From the NCBI GenBank assembly GCA_910587285.1, contig CAJULM010000003.1, forward strand, positions 52,901 through 116,900: a DNA stretch of 64,000 nt, in the 5' to 3' direction. Shown here piece after piece: positions 1 through 7,336 of this stretch. Every line of letters starts with the position of its first letter. Position 1 is the first letter of the stretch. The position numbers and the translations under genes were made by a program. A model generated the notes under the pieces. It made no database searches. It was given only the letters and a program-made list of their open reading frames with translations, and was not told the origin of the DNA. The DNA is from an uncultured Oscillospiraceae bacterium (GTDB lineage: Bacteria > Bacillota > Clostridia > Oscillospirales > Oscillospiraceae).

Positions 1-1
1 C

Positions 2-490
2 GGCGTCACTGCGTTCACCCTGGGCAATATCATGTGTACGCTGTCCGGGCTGCTGCTGGGGCCCTGGTGGGGCTTTGCCGCCGCCGGACTGGGGTCGCTC
101 CTCTATGATTTGACACAGGGGTATTACGCGCATGAAGCCTTCATCACGTTCTTTGTCAAGGGCGTCTACGGCCTGGTGTCGGGCCTGGTGATGTATTACG
201 GCTTCGTCAGGCTGCTGAAGAAGGAGCGGGACAACTATCTGGCCCTGTTGGTATCCTCCCTGTGTGCGGCGCTGGCTTTTCTGGTGATTTACTCTGTGAA
301 GGTCTATTTCTACAACGGGATGCTCATCGAGGGATTCACCACGCCGGTTCAGTGCTGGGCGCTGATCGTGGGAAAGCTGCCCGCTACGCTGGTGAACGGC
401 GCCCTGGCTGTGATTTGCGCCCCTGTCCTGAGTGTGGCCATCCGCAAGGCCTTGAAGGAGGCCCGCTTGGAGGAAAAGCTGGGGGGATAG
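2..490 (+). CDS. ECF transporter S component, 5' end cut by window edge
   Basis: Membrane substrate-binding (S) subunit of an energy-coupling-factor vitamin or metabolite importer. The frame is open from base 2, so the N-terminus lies outside the window; the visible part starts with GVTAFTLGNIM. The run LGPWWGFAAAGLGSLLYD, followed by GYYAHEAFITFFVKG, is typical of the S-component family with its small-residue helices. About four hydrophobic segments are visible and the tail is charged (KEARLEEKLGG). Substrate cannot be told from sequence; the family includes pantothenate, riboflavin and folate S components. The shared EcfA/EcfT module is not in the window. Confidence 0.8.
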   Translation, partial: GVTAFTLGNIMCTLSGLLLGPWWGFAAAGLGSLLYDLTQGYYAHEAFITFFVKGVYGLVSGLVMYYGFVRLLKKERDNYLALLVSSLCAALAFLVIYSVKVYFYNGMLIEGFTTPVQCWALIVGKLPATLVNGALAVICAPVLSVAIRKALKEARLEEKLGG

Positions 491-807
491 GGTCGCTCGG
501 TCGCTTTCGCTGCGGCGCAGGCAAAACCCAGTCCCACTGCGTGGGCCTTGGGCTTTTGCCTTTGCTTCGCTCCAAGCTTCCTCGCTGACCGCTTCTCCGC
601 GCTTCTATAAAATGAAAGGCCCCCCGGCTCACGCCGGAGGGCTTTCATTTTTTGAGAAAAGAGAGAGGGAGGATAGAGATTGTCGGGCTTTCATCCTGAC
701 AACATGATAATAACAGACTTCAGATGGGGAATGTTGTATAATTTAAGAACCTTTTGTGAAGTTTTTATGAATGCAGAAGGGATTTGACAAAAACCCCCGC
801 GGTTCGC
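491..807. other. Intergenic region with a REP-like hairpin and a terminator
   Basis: No credible gene. An imperfect GC-rich hairpin lies at 520-560 (arms GGCAAAACCCA and TGGGCTTTTGCC around CCCAC-TGC-GTGGG). It is followed by a separate intrinsic terminator at 612-653. The stretch 655-807 is AT-richer and shows nothing recognisable. Confidence 0.6.
612..653 (+). terminator. Rho-independent terminator after the ECF-S gene
   Basis: GC-rich arms (ATGAAAGGCCCCCCGGC and GCCGGAGGGCTTTCAT) around a TCAC loop, followed by a run of T. It also faces the convergent carboxypeptidase gene and may act in both directions. Confidence 0.85.
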
Positions 808-2175
808 TCACCGCCGGCCCCGGTATTGGGAGCCTCCCCGGCGTCCGCCGCCGGAATAGCTGTACCGGCGGGCTCGGCGCTGCTTGGGGCGAACCAACGC
901 TATGTACAGGATCAGCAGCAGGATGAGGATCACGCCGCCGATCACCGCCGCCTTTACCCACCACTTGGACCAGTAAAACTGAATCTGCTGAATGGTGTAG
1001 AGAAAGTCGGAGCGCTCCACGTCGTAGCTGGCGGCCATGTCCAGCGTACCGTAGACCGTGCCGTCATATTGGAACGTAACGGTGCCCAGCTTTTGTCCCT
1101 TCGCAATGGGGGCCTCCACGGAATCGGGCAGGTCGAAGGTGAGCTCGGCCAGCTTGGGGTCGTAGTCGGAGGGCATGGTGGCCTGGATTTCTCCCACCGG
1201 CTGAGCCAGCACGTAGTCTCCCTCGTCGGACAGGGTGACGGGAACCTCCCGGGTGACGTTGTCCGTGTTCTGATCCAGCAGAGTGACCCGGTGAAAATTC
1301 TGAAACGCCCACTCCAGCAGGCGCTTGGATTCGATGAAGGACCAGTAGTGCCTTCCGTTTTCGTCTACCGTGTCCTCGGTGCCCAGCACCACACAGTAAA
1401 ATGTGCGGCCCAGCTCGTCCACGGCGGCGGAGGCCAGACAGCGTCCGGCCTCGCCGGTGTTGCCCGTCTTGATGCCGATGGCCTTTCCATAGTTATAGCC
1501 GATGGCGTAAAAGCTGCTGAGTAGGCCGTTGGAGGAGTAGATGGTCCGCTCCGGCTGGAGGTTGGTGGCCGGAAGGGTGTAGGAGGGGGTGCGCACAATG
1601 GTGCGGAAGGTCTCGTTTTCCATGGCGGCGCTGGCCATGAGGTAGATGTCATATGCGGTGGTGTAGTGCTCCGGGTCGTGGAGGCCGTGGGGGTTCATGA
1701 AATGGGTGTCCTTCATGCCCAGCTCCTGGGCTTTGGCGTTCATCCGGGCCACAAATTCCGCAGAGGTGCCCGCCACCGCTTCAGACAGAATATTGCACGC
1801 CTCGTTGCCGGAGGGCAGCAGGTCGCAGTACAGCAGGTCCAGAATGGAGAGGGTCTCTCCGGCCAGTATGCCTGCCGTGGAGCTGTTCCAGGGCAGGTCC
1901 ACCGCCTGGGCGGAGGCGGTGACCTGGGTATCCAGGGAGAGCTCCCCGGCCGCCACCGCATCCAGCACCACCATGGAGGTCATGATCTTGGTGATGGAGG
2001 CGGGGTACATCCGCTGGTAGGCGTTGAACTCGTAAAGGACCTCCCGGTTGTCGCCGTCTACAACAATGGCGGCCTTAGCCTGGGGCTGGGGGTCCTCCAG
2101 GGCCAGGGCGGGGGCGATAAGAGTTAAGGCCATGAGGCCGGTTAGAAGAAGCGAAAGAAAACGATATTTTTTCAT
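808..2175 (-). CDS. Serine-type D-alanyl-D-alanine carboxypeptidase (DacF/DacA-like)
   Basis: Low-molecular-weight penicillin-binding protein that trims the terminal D-Ala from peptidoglycan stem peptides outside the membrane. A signal peptide covers residues 1-25. The three active-site motifs are in order: SITK at 60-63 (nucleophile Ser60), SGN at 122-124 and KTG at 236-238. A C-terminal beta-sandwich region follows, then a membrane helix at about 408-428 and an Arg/Gly-rich tail of about 25 residues. The transmembrane C-terminal anchor, rather than the usual amphipathic helix, is slightly atypical. RBS GGGAGA precedes the ATG. At 455 aa it is a little longer than typical DacA/DacF because of the tail. 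Confidence 0.93.
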   Translation of the reverse strand: MKKYRFLSLLLTGLMALTLIAPALALEDPQPQAKAAIVVDGDNREVLYEFNAYQRMYPASITKIMTSMVVLDAVAAGELSLDTQVTASAQAVDLPWNSSTAGILAGETLSILDLLYCDLLPSGNEACNILSEAVAGTSAEFVARMNAKAQELGMKDTHFMNPHGLHDPEHYTTAYDIYLMASAAMENETFRTIVRTPSYTLPATNLQPERTIYSSNGLLSSFYAIGYNYGKAIGIKTGNTGEAGRCLASAAVDELGRTFYCVVLGTEDTVDENGRHYWSFIESKRLLEWAFQNFHRVTLLDQNTDNVTREVPVTLSDEGDYVLAQPVGEIQATMPSDYDPKLAELTFDLPDSVEAPIAKGQKLGTVTFQYDGTVYGTLDMAASYDVERSDFLYTIQQIQFYWSKWWVKAAVIGGVILILLLILYIALVRPKQRRARRYSYSGGGRRGGSQYRGRR

Positions 2176-2324
2176 AGGAATCTCCCGTCATCTATGTTAT
2201 AATACAGAATGCTGCTGCCTGGTGGGCGGCATGATTGGATAAACCACTGTTATTATAGCAGAAAATGCGACCCGGCGCAACCGGGGAAAACAGGCTTTTG
2301 GCCGGATTTTGGAGGACGGAGAGG

Positions 2325-2699
2325 ATGAAATTGGGCCGGGCGGCGCGCTGGGTGCTGTCGGTTGTGCTGGGGGCGGGGGCCGCCATGCTGCTGTGCTTTG
2401 GGCTGCGAGGCGGGGCGATGGGTCCTCAAAGCCCCATTCCCCGGGAAACGCCCGCCGGGGTGGCGGACCGGGTGGGACAGGTGAATGTGAACACAGCCGG
2501 GCTGGAGGAGCTGACGGCCCTGCCCGGCATAGGCCAGGTTCGGGCCCAGGCCATTCTGGACGACCGGGTGCAGCGCGGCCCCTTCCGCTATCCGGAGGAT
2601 TTGATTCGGGTGAAGGGGATCGGCGAGGGGACCTTAAACGGCATTTTGGATCAGATTACCACAGGAGGTGAAGGAGATGCCCAAAATTTTGGTGGTTGA
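2325..2699 (+). CDS. ComEA-like helix-hairpin-helix protein with membrane anchor
   Basis: Small membrane-anchored protein: a hydrophobic helix (residues about 8-28), a short Pro-rich linker, then a helix-hairpin-helix DNA-binding unit starting VNVNTAGLEELTALPGIG, the hallmark of ComEA-type proteins. ComEA of competent bacteria binds incoming DNA. This copy lacks the SLBB domain seen in Bacillus ComEA, so a competence role is unproven. The ATG at 2325 is chosen because GGAGGA lies 8 bases upstream. The 3' end overlaps the start of the response regulator, so the genes are probably co-transcribed and translationally coupled. Confidence 0.8.
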   Translation: MKLGRAARWVLSVVLGAGAAMLLCFGLRGGAMGPQSPIPRETPAGVADRVGQVNVNTAGLEELTALPGIGQVRAQAILDDRVQRGPFRYPEDLIRVKGIGEGTLNGILDQITTGGEGDAQNFGG

Positions 2700-3381
2700 C
2701 GATGAGCGCGTGATGGTGAAGGGCATTAAATTTAATCTGGAAAACGAGGGCTATCAGGTGGACACCGGCTCGGACGGGGAGGAGGCGGTGGACAAGGCCC
2801 GCACGGGACAGTTCGATTTGATTATCCTGGACCTTATGATGCCCAAAATCGACGGGCTGCAGGCGTGCATGAAAATCCGGGAGTTTTCCAACGTGCCCAT
2901 TATCATGCTCACCGCCCGGAGCGAGGATGCGGATAAAATCATCGGCTTTGAGTGCGGTGCGGACGACTACATCACCAAGCCCTTTAACATCCTGGAGCTG
3001 AAGGCCCGCATTCGGGCGCTGCTGCGCCGGGCGGGGGCCGCCGCCCAGCAGCAGAAGGAGGCCGACCGGCTGACCCAGGGGAGCATCACCCTGGATTTGG
3101 GCGAGCGGGCGGCCTGGCGGGACGGCAGTCCGGTGGAGCTCACCGCCAAGGAGTTCGACCTGATGGTGCTGCTCATGCAGAATCCGGGGCGGGTGTACAG
3201 CCGGGAGAATCTGCTCAACCTGGTGTGGGGCTATGAGTATATCGGGGAATTCCGCACCGTAGACGTGCACGTGCGCCGCCTGCGGGAGAAGCTGGAGCCC
3301 GACCCCGCCAATCCGGAGTATATTCTGACCAAGTGGGGCGTCGGATATTATCTGGCCAATAGCGGGACAGCGGGTGCATAG
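2677..3381 (+). CDS. OmpR/PhoB-family response regulator
   Basis: DNA-binding response regulator. The receiver domain (residues 1-115) has the acidic pair D8/D9, phospho-acceptor D52 in LIILDLMMP, LTARS and TKPF. A winged-helix effector domain follows (about 130-228) with the VDVHVRRLREK recognition-helix signature. The ATG at 2677 is preferred over a GTG at 2668 because AGGAGG at 2663-2668 is ideally spaced from it. It overlaps the ComEA-like gene and is followed by its partner kinase. Targets are not evident from the sequence. Confidence 0.93.
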   Translation: MPKILVVDDERVMVKGIKFNLENEGYQVDTGSDGEEAVDKARTGQFDLIILDLMMPKIDGLQACMKIREFSNVPIIMLTARSEDADKIIGFECGADDYITKPFNILELKARIRALLRRAGAAAQQQKEADRLTQGSITLDLGERAAWRDGSPVELTAKEFDLMVLLMQNPGRVYSRENLLNLVWGYEYIGEFRTVDVHVRRLREKLEPDPANPEYILTKWGVGYYLANSGTAGA

Positions 3382-3438
3382 GGATGGGCGCAGCTGGAGC
3401 GTGAATACGGCGGAGATTATCAAGAGAGGGGGAGGCCG

Positions 3439-4890
3439 ATGACAGCGGCAAAATGGCAGGAGCGGGAGACCCATGTCCCGTTTTTCCGCAGCATTCAGGC
3501 CAAATATGCCCTGACCTATCTGCTGGTGGTGGCGGCCATTCTCATCGTGATGAACACGTATCCCCTGCTCATGGCGGAGAATATGGTGTTCTCCTCGAAG
3601 GAAAATACGCTCAAACGTCAGGCGCTGGTGATCGGCTCCGCCCTGGCGGTGTCAGAGACCCTTACCAAAGAGGGCGTGGAGCAGACCATGGCTCTGCTGG
3701 AGGAGGTCCAGGGCACGCGGGTGCTGGTGACCAATGCGGACGGACAGATTTTGTACGACAGCGCCGCCGAGGACAACCGCGTGGGAGACTACGCCCTGAT
3801 GGGGGAGGTGGTGGCCGCGCTGCGGGGGCAGGACGTGTCCCGCTCGGAGTACCGGGACGGGTCGATCCGCTGCTGGGCGGCGGCTCCCGCCATGTACAAC
3901 GGCCAAACCCTGGGGGCGGTATACATTTATGAATACGATGGGGAGCAGGCCCAGGTGCTGCTGTCCATCCAGTCCAACCTGCGGTATATCTCCCTGGTGA
4001 TCTGCGTGGCGGCGGCAGTGCTGGTGCTGCTGCTGTCCAAGGCTCTCACCCGGAATACCGGGCGGCTGCTCTCCGCCATCCGCCGGGTGCGGGAGGGCGA
4101 GTACAGCCACCGGGTGGAGTCCCTGGGTCGGGACGAGATGGCCCAGCTGGCCGAGGAGTTCAACCAGCTCACCCACCGCCTCCAGACCACGGAGGAGGCC
4201 CGGCGCCGGTTTGTGTCCGACGCCTCACACGAGCTGAAAACGCCCTTGGCCTCCATCCGCCTGCTCACCGACTCCATTTTGCAAAACGAGTCGGTGGACA
4301 TGGGGACGGTGCGGGAGTTTGTGTCGGACATCGGGGAGGAGGCCGACCGCCTCACCCGCATCAGCGAGCACCTGCTGGCCCTCACCCGGCTGGACGCCGG
4401 GGCGGAGCGGGTGCGGGAGACGGTGGAGTTAGGGGCGGTGGTGGAAAAGGTGGCCCATCTGCTGCTCCCCTTGGCCCAGGCGGTGGAGGTGGAGCTGAAA
4501 TGCCGCATCGAGCCGGCCTGCGCCCTGCTGGCCACGGAGGACGATATCTATCAGGTGGCGTTTAACCTGATGGAAAACGCCATCAAGTACAATCTGCCCG
4601 GCGGCCGGGTGGATGTGACGGTGCGGCGTTTAGGCGGCAAGGTATCCCTTGTGGTGTGCGACACCGGTGTGGGCGTACCACGGGAGGATATGCCCAAGAT
4701 TTTCGATCGGTTCTACCGGGTGGACAAGGCCCGCTCCCGGGCCGCGGGGGGCACGGGGCTGGGGCTGTCCATCGCCCGTGACACCGCCCGCCTCCACGGC
4801 GGGGACATCAAGGTGGGCCCCAATCCCGCGGGGAAGGGCACCCGGTTTGAGGCGGAGTTTCCCGAGTTGAAGGAGGGGGACAGGGGATGA
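3439..4890 (+). CDS. Sensor histidine kinase, HAMP/HisKA type
   Basis: Membrane kinase expected to phosphorylate the response regulator encoded just upstream. It has TM1 (about 24-46), an extracytoplasmic sensor region of about 135 residues, TM2 (about 182-200), HAMP (203-255), a HisKA dimerisation domain with the H-box SHELKTPLAS (His264), and an ATPase domain with N-box NLMENAIKYN, DTGVGV and GGTGLGLS. RBS GGGAGG precedes the ATG. The stop overlaps the ATG of the GerMN lipoprotein by 4 bases, so the lipoprotein is part of this operon and may tune sensing at the envelope (inference). Confidence 0.93.
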   Translation: MTAAKWQERETHVPFFRSIQAKYALTYLLVVAAILIVMNTYPLLMAENMVFSSKENTLKRQALVIGSALAVSETLTKEGVEQTMALLEEVQGTRVLVTNADGQILYDSAAEDNRVGDYALMGEVVAALRGQDVSRSEYRDGSIRCWAAAPAMYNGQTLGAVYIYEYDGEQAQVLLSIQSNLRYISLVICVAAAVLVLLLSKALTRNTGRLLSAIRRVREGEYSHRVESLGRDEMAQLAEEFNQLTHRLQTTEEARRRFVSDASHELKTPLASIRLLTDSILQNESVDMGTVREFVSDIGEEADRLTRISEHLLALTRLDAGAERVRETVELGAVVEKVAHLLLPLAQAVEVELKCRIEPACALLATEDDIYQVAFNLMENAIKYNLPGGRVDVTVRRLGGKVSLVVCDTGVGVPREDMPKIFDRFYRVDKARSRAAGGTGLGLSIARDTARLHGGDIKVGPNPAGKGTRFEAEFPELKEGDRG

Positions 4891-5408
4891 GAAAATGGGC
4901 GGCCCTTTTGGCCGCGGCACTGCTGCTGAGCCTGCTCACCGCCTGCTTGACCCAGAGCGGCCAGGAGGAGGAGGGCGCGCGGCTGTGGTTTATCACGCCC
5001 AGCGCCCAGCAGAAGATACAGGTAACGCCCGCGCTGGCCTCCTGCCCCTATGAGGGACAGGAGACGGTGTCCGGCCTGCTGGCGGCGTTGCTCTCCGGCC
5101 CGCCGGCGGACAGCGAGCTGGCGACGCCCATCCCCGCAGGGACCCGCGTGGTGGGCTGGCGGCTGGCGGATGGGGTGGTGAACGTGGAGATGTCCGACAC
5201 CTACGCGGCCCTGGCGGGCATCGACCTCACCCTGGCCGATTACTGCCTCACCCTCACCCTCACCCAGCTGCCGGGGGTGGAGGGGGTGCGCATCACCGTC
5301 AGCGGGGCGGGGCACTCCTTCCAAAATCGGCGGGTGCTGCGGGCGGAGGACGTGGTGCTGGCCGACGAGGAGAAGCAGGGAGAAGAAAATTTTGAAAAAA
5401 CCTCTTGA
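4887..5408 (+). CDS. GerMN-domain lipoprotein
   Basis: Exported lipoprotein: signal peptide with lipobox LLTAC (lipidated Cys20), then a GerMN domain with ETVSGLLAALLSGPP and VVNVEMSDTYAAL. GerM is a sporulation/germination protein of Bacillus, and GerMN domains also occur in envelope lipoproteins paired with two-component systems. The 4-base overlap with the kinase gene argues for coupled expression. The C-terminus is acidic. Function beyond the domain assignment is not known. Confidence 0.85.
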   Translation: MRKWAALLAAALLLSLLTACLTQSGQEEEGARLWFITPSAQQKIQVTPALASCPYEGQETVSGLLAALLSGPPADSELATPIPAGTRVVGWRLADGVVNVEMSDTYAALAGIDLTLADYCLTLTLTQLPGVEGVRITVSGAGHSFQNRRVLRAEDVVLADEEKQGEENFEKTS

Positions 5409-5435
5409 CCTTGCACCTTGTGTAAGGTGTACCAT
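5405..5435 (+). promoter_or_regulatory. MerR-type promoter and operator
   Basis: TTGACC (5405-5410) and TACCAT (5430-5435) are separated by 19 bp, the over-long spacer typical of MerR-activated promoters. A dyad, CACCTT-N4-AAGGTG (5414-5429), fills the spacer, so autoregulation by the downstream MerR protein is likely. The motif AAGGTGTACC (5424-5433) recurs as AAGGTATACC twice before the ABC exporter gene. Confidence 0.75.
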
Positions 5436-5459
5436 AGGTCCAGCGAGGGAGGGAAGACG

Positions 5460-6110
5460 ATGAAAATCAATCAGGTGGAGCAGCTGGTGGGCATCACCAA
5501 GGGCAATATCCGTTTCTATGAAAAGGAAGGGCTGCTCACCCCCGGGCGCAACAACGACAACGGCTACCGGGACTATAGCGACGCCGACGTGGCGTGGCTG
5601 AAAAAAATCAAGCTGCTGCGGATGCTGGACGTACCCATCGAGGAAATCCTCCGGCTGAAATCCGGGGCCCTCACCCTGGAGGACGCTATGGGGCGGCATA
5701 TCATCCAGCTTCAGCGCAAGCAGTCCAATTTAGCGGCGGCCCAGGGCGTGTGCGTCCAGATTCGGGACAGCCGCAGCCAGTTGGACAGCTTGGACGCCGA
5801 CGAGGTGCTGGCCGGCATGGAGCGGCAGGAACAGGAGGGAACAAAGTTCATGAACGTGGGAAAAAAGGACAAATTGACCCGGTATGTCAGCCCTGTGGGG
5901 GCTGCGGTGGTGGTGCTGGTGATGATGGCGGCGTTTATCGCCCTCATCGTCTGGGGCTTCACCGTCTCGCCGGAGGACGCGCCTCCCATCGGGGTGATTA
6001 CCGCCCTGGCGGCCATTCCGGTGGTGGTCATCATCGGGGTGCTGGCGGCGCTGTACCAGCGCATCAAGCAGATCAAGGGAGGGGAAGAAGATGCTGCTGC
6101 TCAATATTGA
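5460..6110 (+). CDS. MerR-family regulator with two C-terminal membrane helices
   Basis: An N-terminal MerR winged helix (ITKGNIRFYEKEGLL, then NGYRDYSDADVAWL) is followed by a helical linker to about residue 130 and two strongly hydrophobic segments (about 142-168 and 177-200). The regulator is therefore probably membrane-tethered and may sense envelope or lipid stress (inference). Start ATG 5460 follows GGGAGGG and matches the MerR HTH start. The 3' end overlaps the YbjQ-like gene. Its promoter has the 19-bp spacer architecture. It is likely to control the following YbjQ/ABC exporter genes, which share an AAGGTRTACC motif upstream. Confidence 0.88.
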   Translation: MKINQVEQLVGITKGNIRFYEKEGLLTPGRNNDNGYRDYSDADVAWLKKIKLLRMLDVPIEEILRLKSGALTLEDAMGRHIIQLQRKQSNLAAAQGVCVQIRDSRSQLDSLDADEVLAGMERQEQEGTKFMNVGKKDKLTRYVSPVGAAVVVLVMMAAFIALIVWGFTVSPEDAPPIGVITALAAIPVVVIIGVLAALYQRIKQIKGGEEDAAAQY

Positions 6111-6402
6111 CCACATTCCCGGCCGGGAGATTGAGGCGCTGAGTCTGGTAAAGGGCTCGGTGGTCCAGTGCAAAAGCTTCGGCAAGGACTTTATGGCCGG
6201 CATGAAAACCTTTGTGGGCGGGGAGATTGAGAGCTACACCGCCATGCTCAACGAGGCCCGCCAGCTGGCCACCAAGCGGATGGTGGACGAGGCGGAGGCC
6301 CTAGAGGCGGACGCGGTGGTCAACGTGCGTTACGCCTCGGCGTCCATCATGCAGGGGGCGGCGGAGATCACGGTGTACGGCACTGCGGTGCGGTACAAAT
6401 AA
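6091..6402 (+). CDS. YbjQ/UPF0145-family protein
   Basis: A 103-residue cytosolic protein of the YbjQ (heavy-metal-binding-like, DUF74) family: begins MLLLNIDHIPG and carries GGEIESYTAMLNEARQLA and EADAVVNVRYASA. The family forms pentamers of unknown biological role. It overlaps the MerR gene by 20 bases with an internal RBS (GGAGGGG), so it is probably co-expressed with it. Length is as expected for the family. Confidence 0.88.
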   Translation: MLLLNIDHIPGREIEALSLVKGSVVQCKSFGKDFMAGMKTFVGGEIESYTAMLNEARQLATKRMVDEAEALEADAVVNVRYASASIMQGAAEITVYGTAVRYK

Positions 6403-6441
6403 AACCTTTGACCTGGAAGAAGGTTTTGATTTAACGCAAAA

Positions 6442-6481
6442 GGCTGAACTGTCAAAAGGTATACCTTTTGACAGTTCAGCC
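6442..6481. promoter_or_regulatory. Perfect 40-bp palindrome overlapping a sigma-A -35 element
   Basis: Every base pairs from 6442 to 6481 (outer arms GGCTGAACTG/CAGTTCAGCC, centre AAGGTATACCTT). TTGACA at 6468-6473 and TAGAAT at 6490-6495 (16-bp spacer) form a plausible promoter reading toward the ABC exporter, so this is probably an operator. A second core copy, AAGGTATACCTT, lies at 6572-6583 in the leader. A weaker dyad, AAAACCTT/AAGGTTTT, lies at 6401-6427. Confidence 0.7.
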
Positions 6482-6622
6482 GACCAACGTAGAATATCAC
6501 AGAATTTTGTCATTTGCAAGGGTATTGAGACAAAATTCTTTCGCAGCCATGCCTTCCATGGCCACTGTTGAAAGGTATACCTTGTGACATCGCAGAGGCG
6601 CAAAAACAAAAGGAGTGACATT

Positions 6623-7336
6623 ATGCTTCGCATCGAACACTATTCCAAAACTTACCCCGGCGGCAAAAAGGCCGTGGACGATCTGACCCTCCACGTCCGG
6701 CCCGGCGAAATCTACGGCTTTATCGGCCACAACGGGGCGGGCAAGACCACCACCCTGCGGGCGGTGGCGGGGGTGATGGACTTCACCGAGGGGACCATCA
6801 TCATCGATGGACACGACATGAAAAAGGACCCGGTGGGGGCCAAGCGGGTCACCGCTTTTCTGCCCGACAACCCGGACCTGTACGAGTTTATGAAGGGGAT
6901 CGACTACCTGAATTTCATCGCCGACCTGTATGACATCCCGGCAGACCAGCGCACCGCCGACATCAAAAAGTATGCCGACGCCTTCGAGCTCACCGGCAAC
7001 CTGGGGTCCGCCATTGGCAGCTATTCCCACGGAATGCGCCAGAAGCTGGCCCTCATCTCGGCCTTTATCCGCCGGCCCAAGCTACTCATTTTAGATGAGC
7101 CCTTCGTGGGGCTGGACCCCTCGGCCTCCCATCTCATGAAGGGGTACTTAGCGGATTTGTGCCGGGGCGGCTCGGCGGTGTTCTTCTCCACCCATGTGTT
7201 GGAGGTGGCGGAAAAGCTGTGCCATCAGATCGCCATTATTAAGGACGGGCGGCTGGTGAAGTGCGGCGCCACCGATGATTTGGTGGGCGACTCCTCCCTG
7301 GAAAACGTGTTCCTGGAGCTGGAGGGAGACAAATGA
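6623..7336 (+). CDS. ABC transporter ATP-binding protein
   Basis: Cytosolic ATPase subunit of an ABC exporter: Walker A GHNGAGKT, signature SYSHGMRQK, Walker B LLILDEP with the following D-loop, H-loop STHVLEVAE. This belongs to the two-gene multidrug or lipid exporter class. ATG 6623 has AGGAG 7 bases upstream. It overlaps the permease gene by 4 bases. The upstream palindromes suggest control by the MerR protein or another dyad-binding repressor. Confidence 0.92.
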   Translation: MLRIEHYSKTYPGGKKAVDDLTLHVRPGEIYGFIGHNGAGKTTTLRAVAGVMDFTEGTIIIDGHDMKKDPVGAKRVTAFLPDNPDLYEFMKGIDYLNFIADLYDIPADQRTADIKKYADAFELTGNLGSAIGSYSHGMRQKLALISAFIRRPKLLILDEPFVGLDPSASHLMKGYLADLCRGGSAVFFSTHVLEVAEKLCHQIAIIKDGRLVKCGATDDLVGDSSLENVFLELEGDK

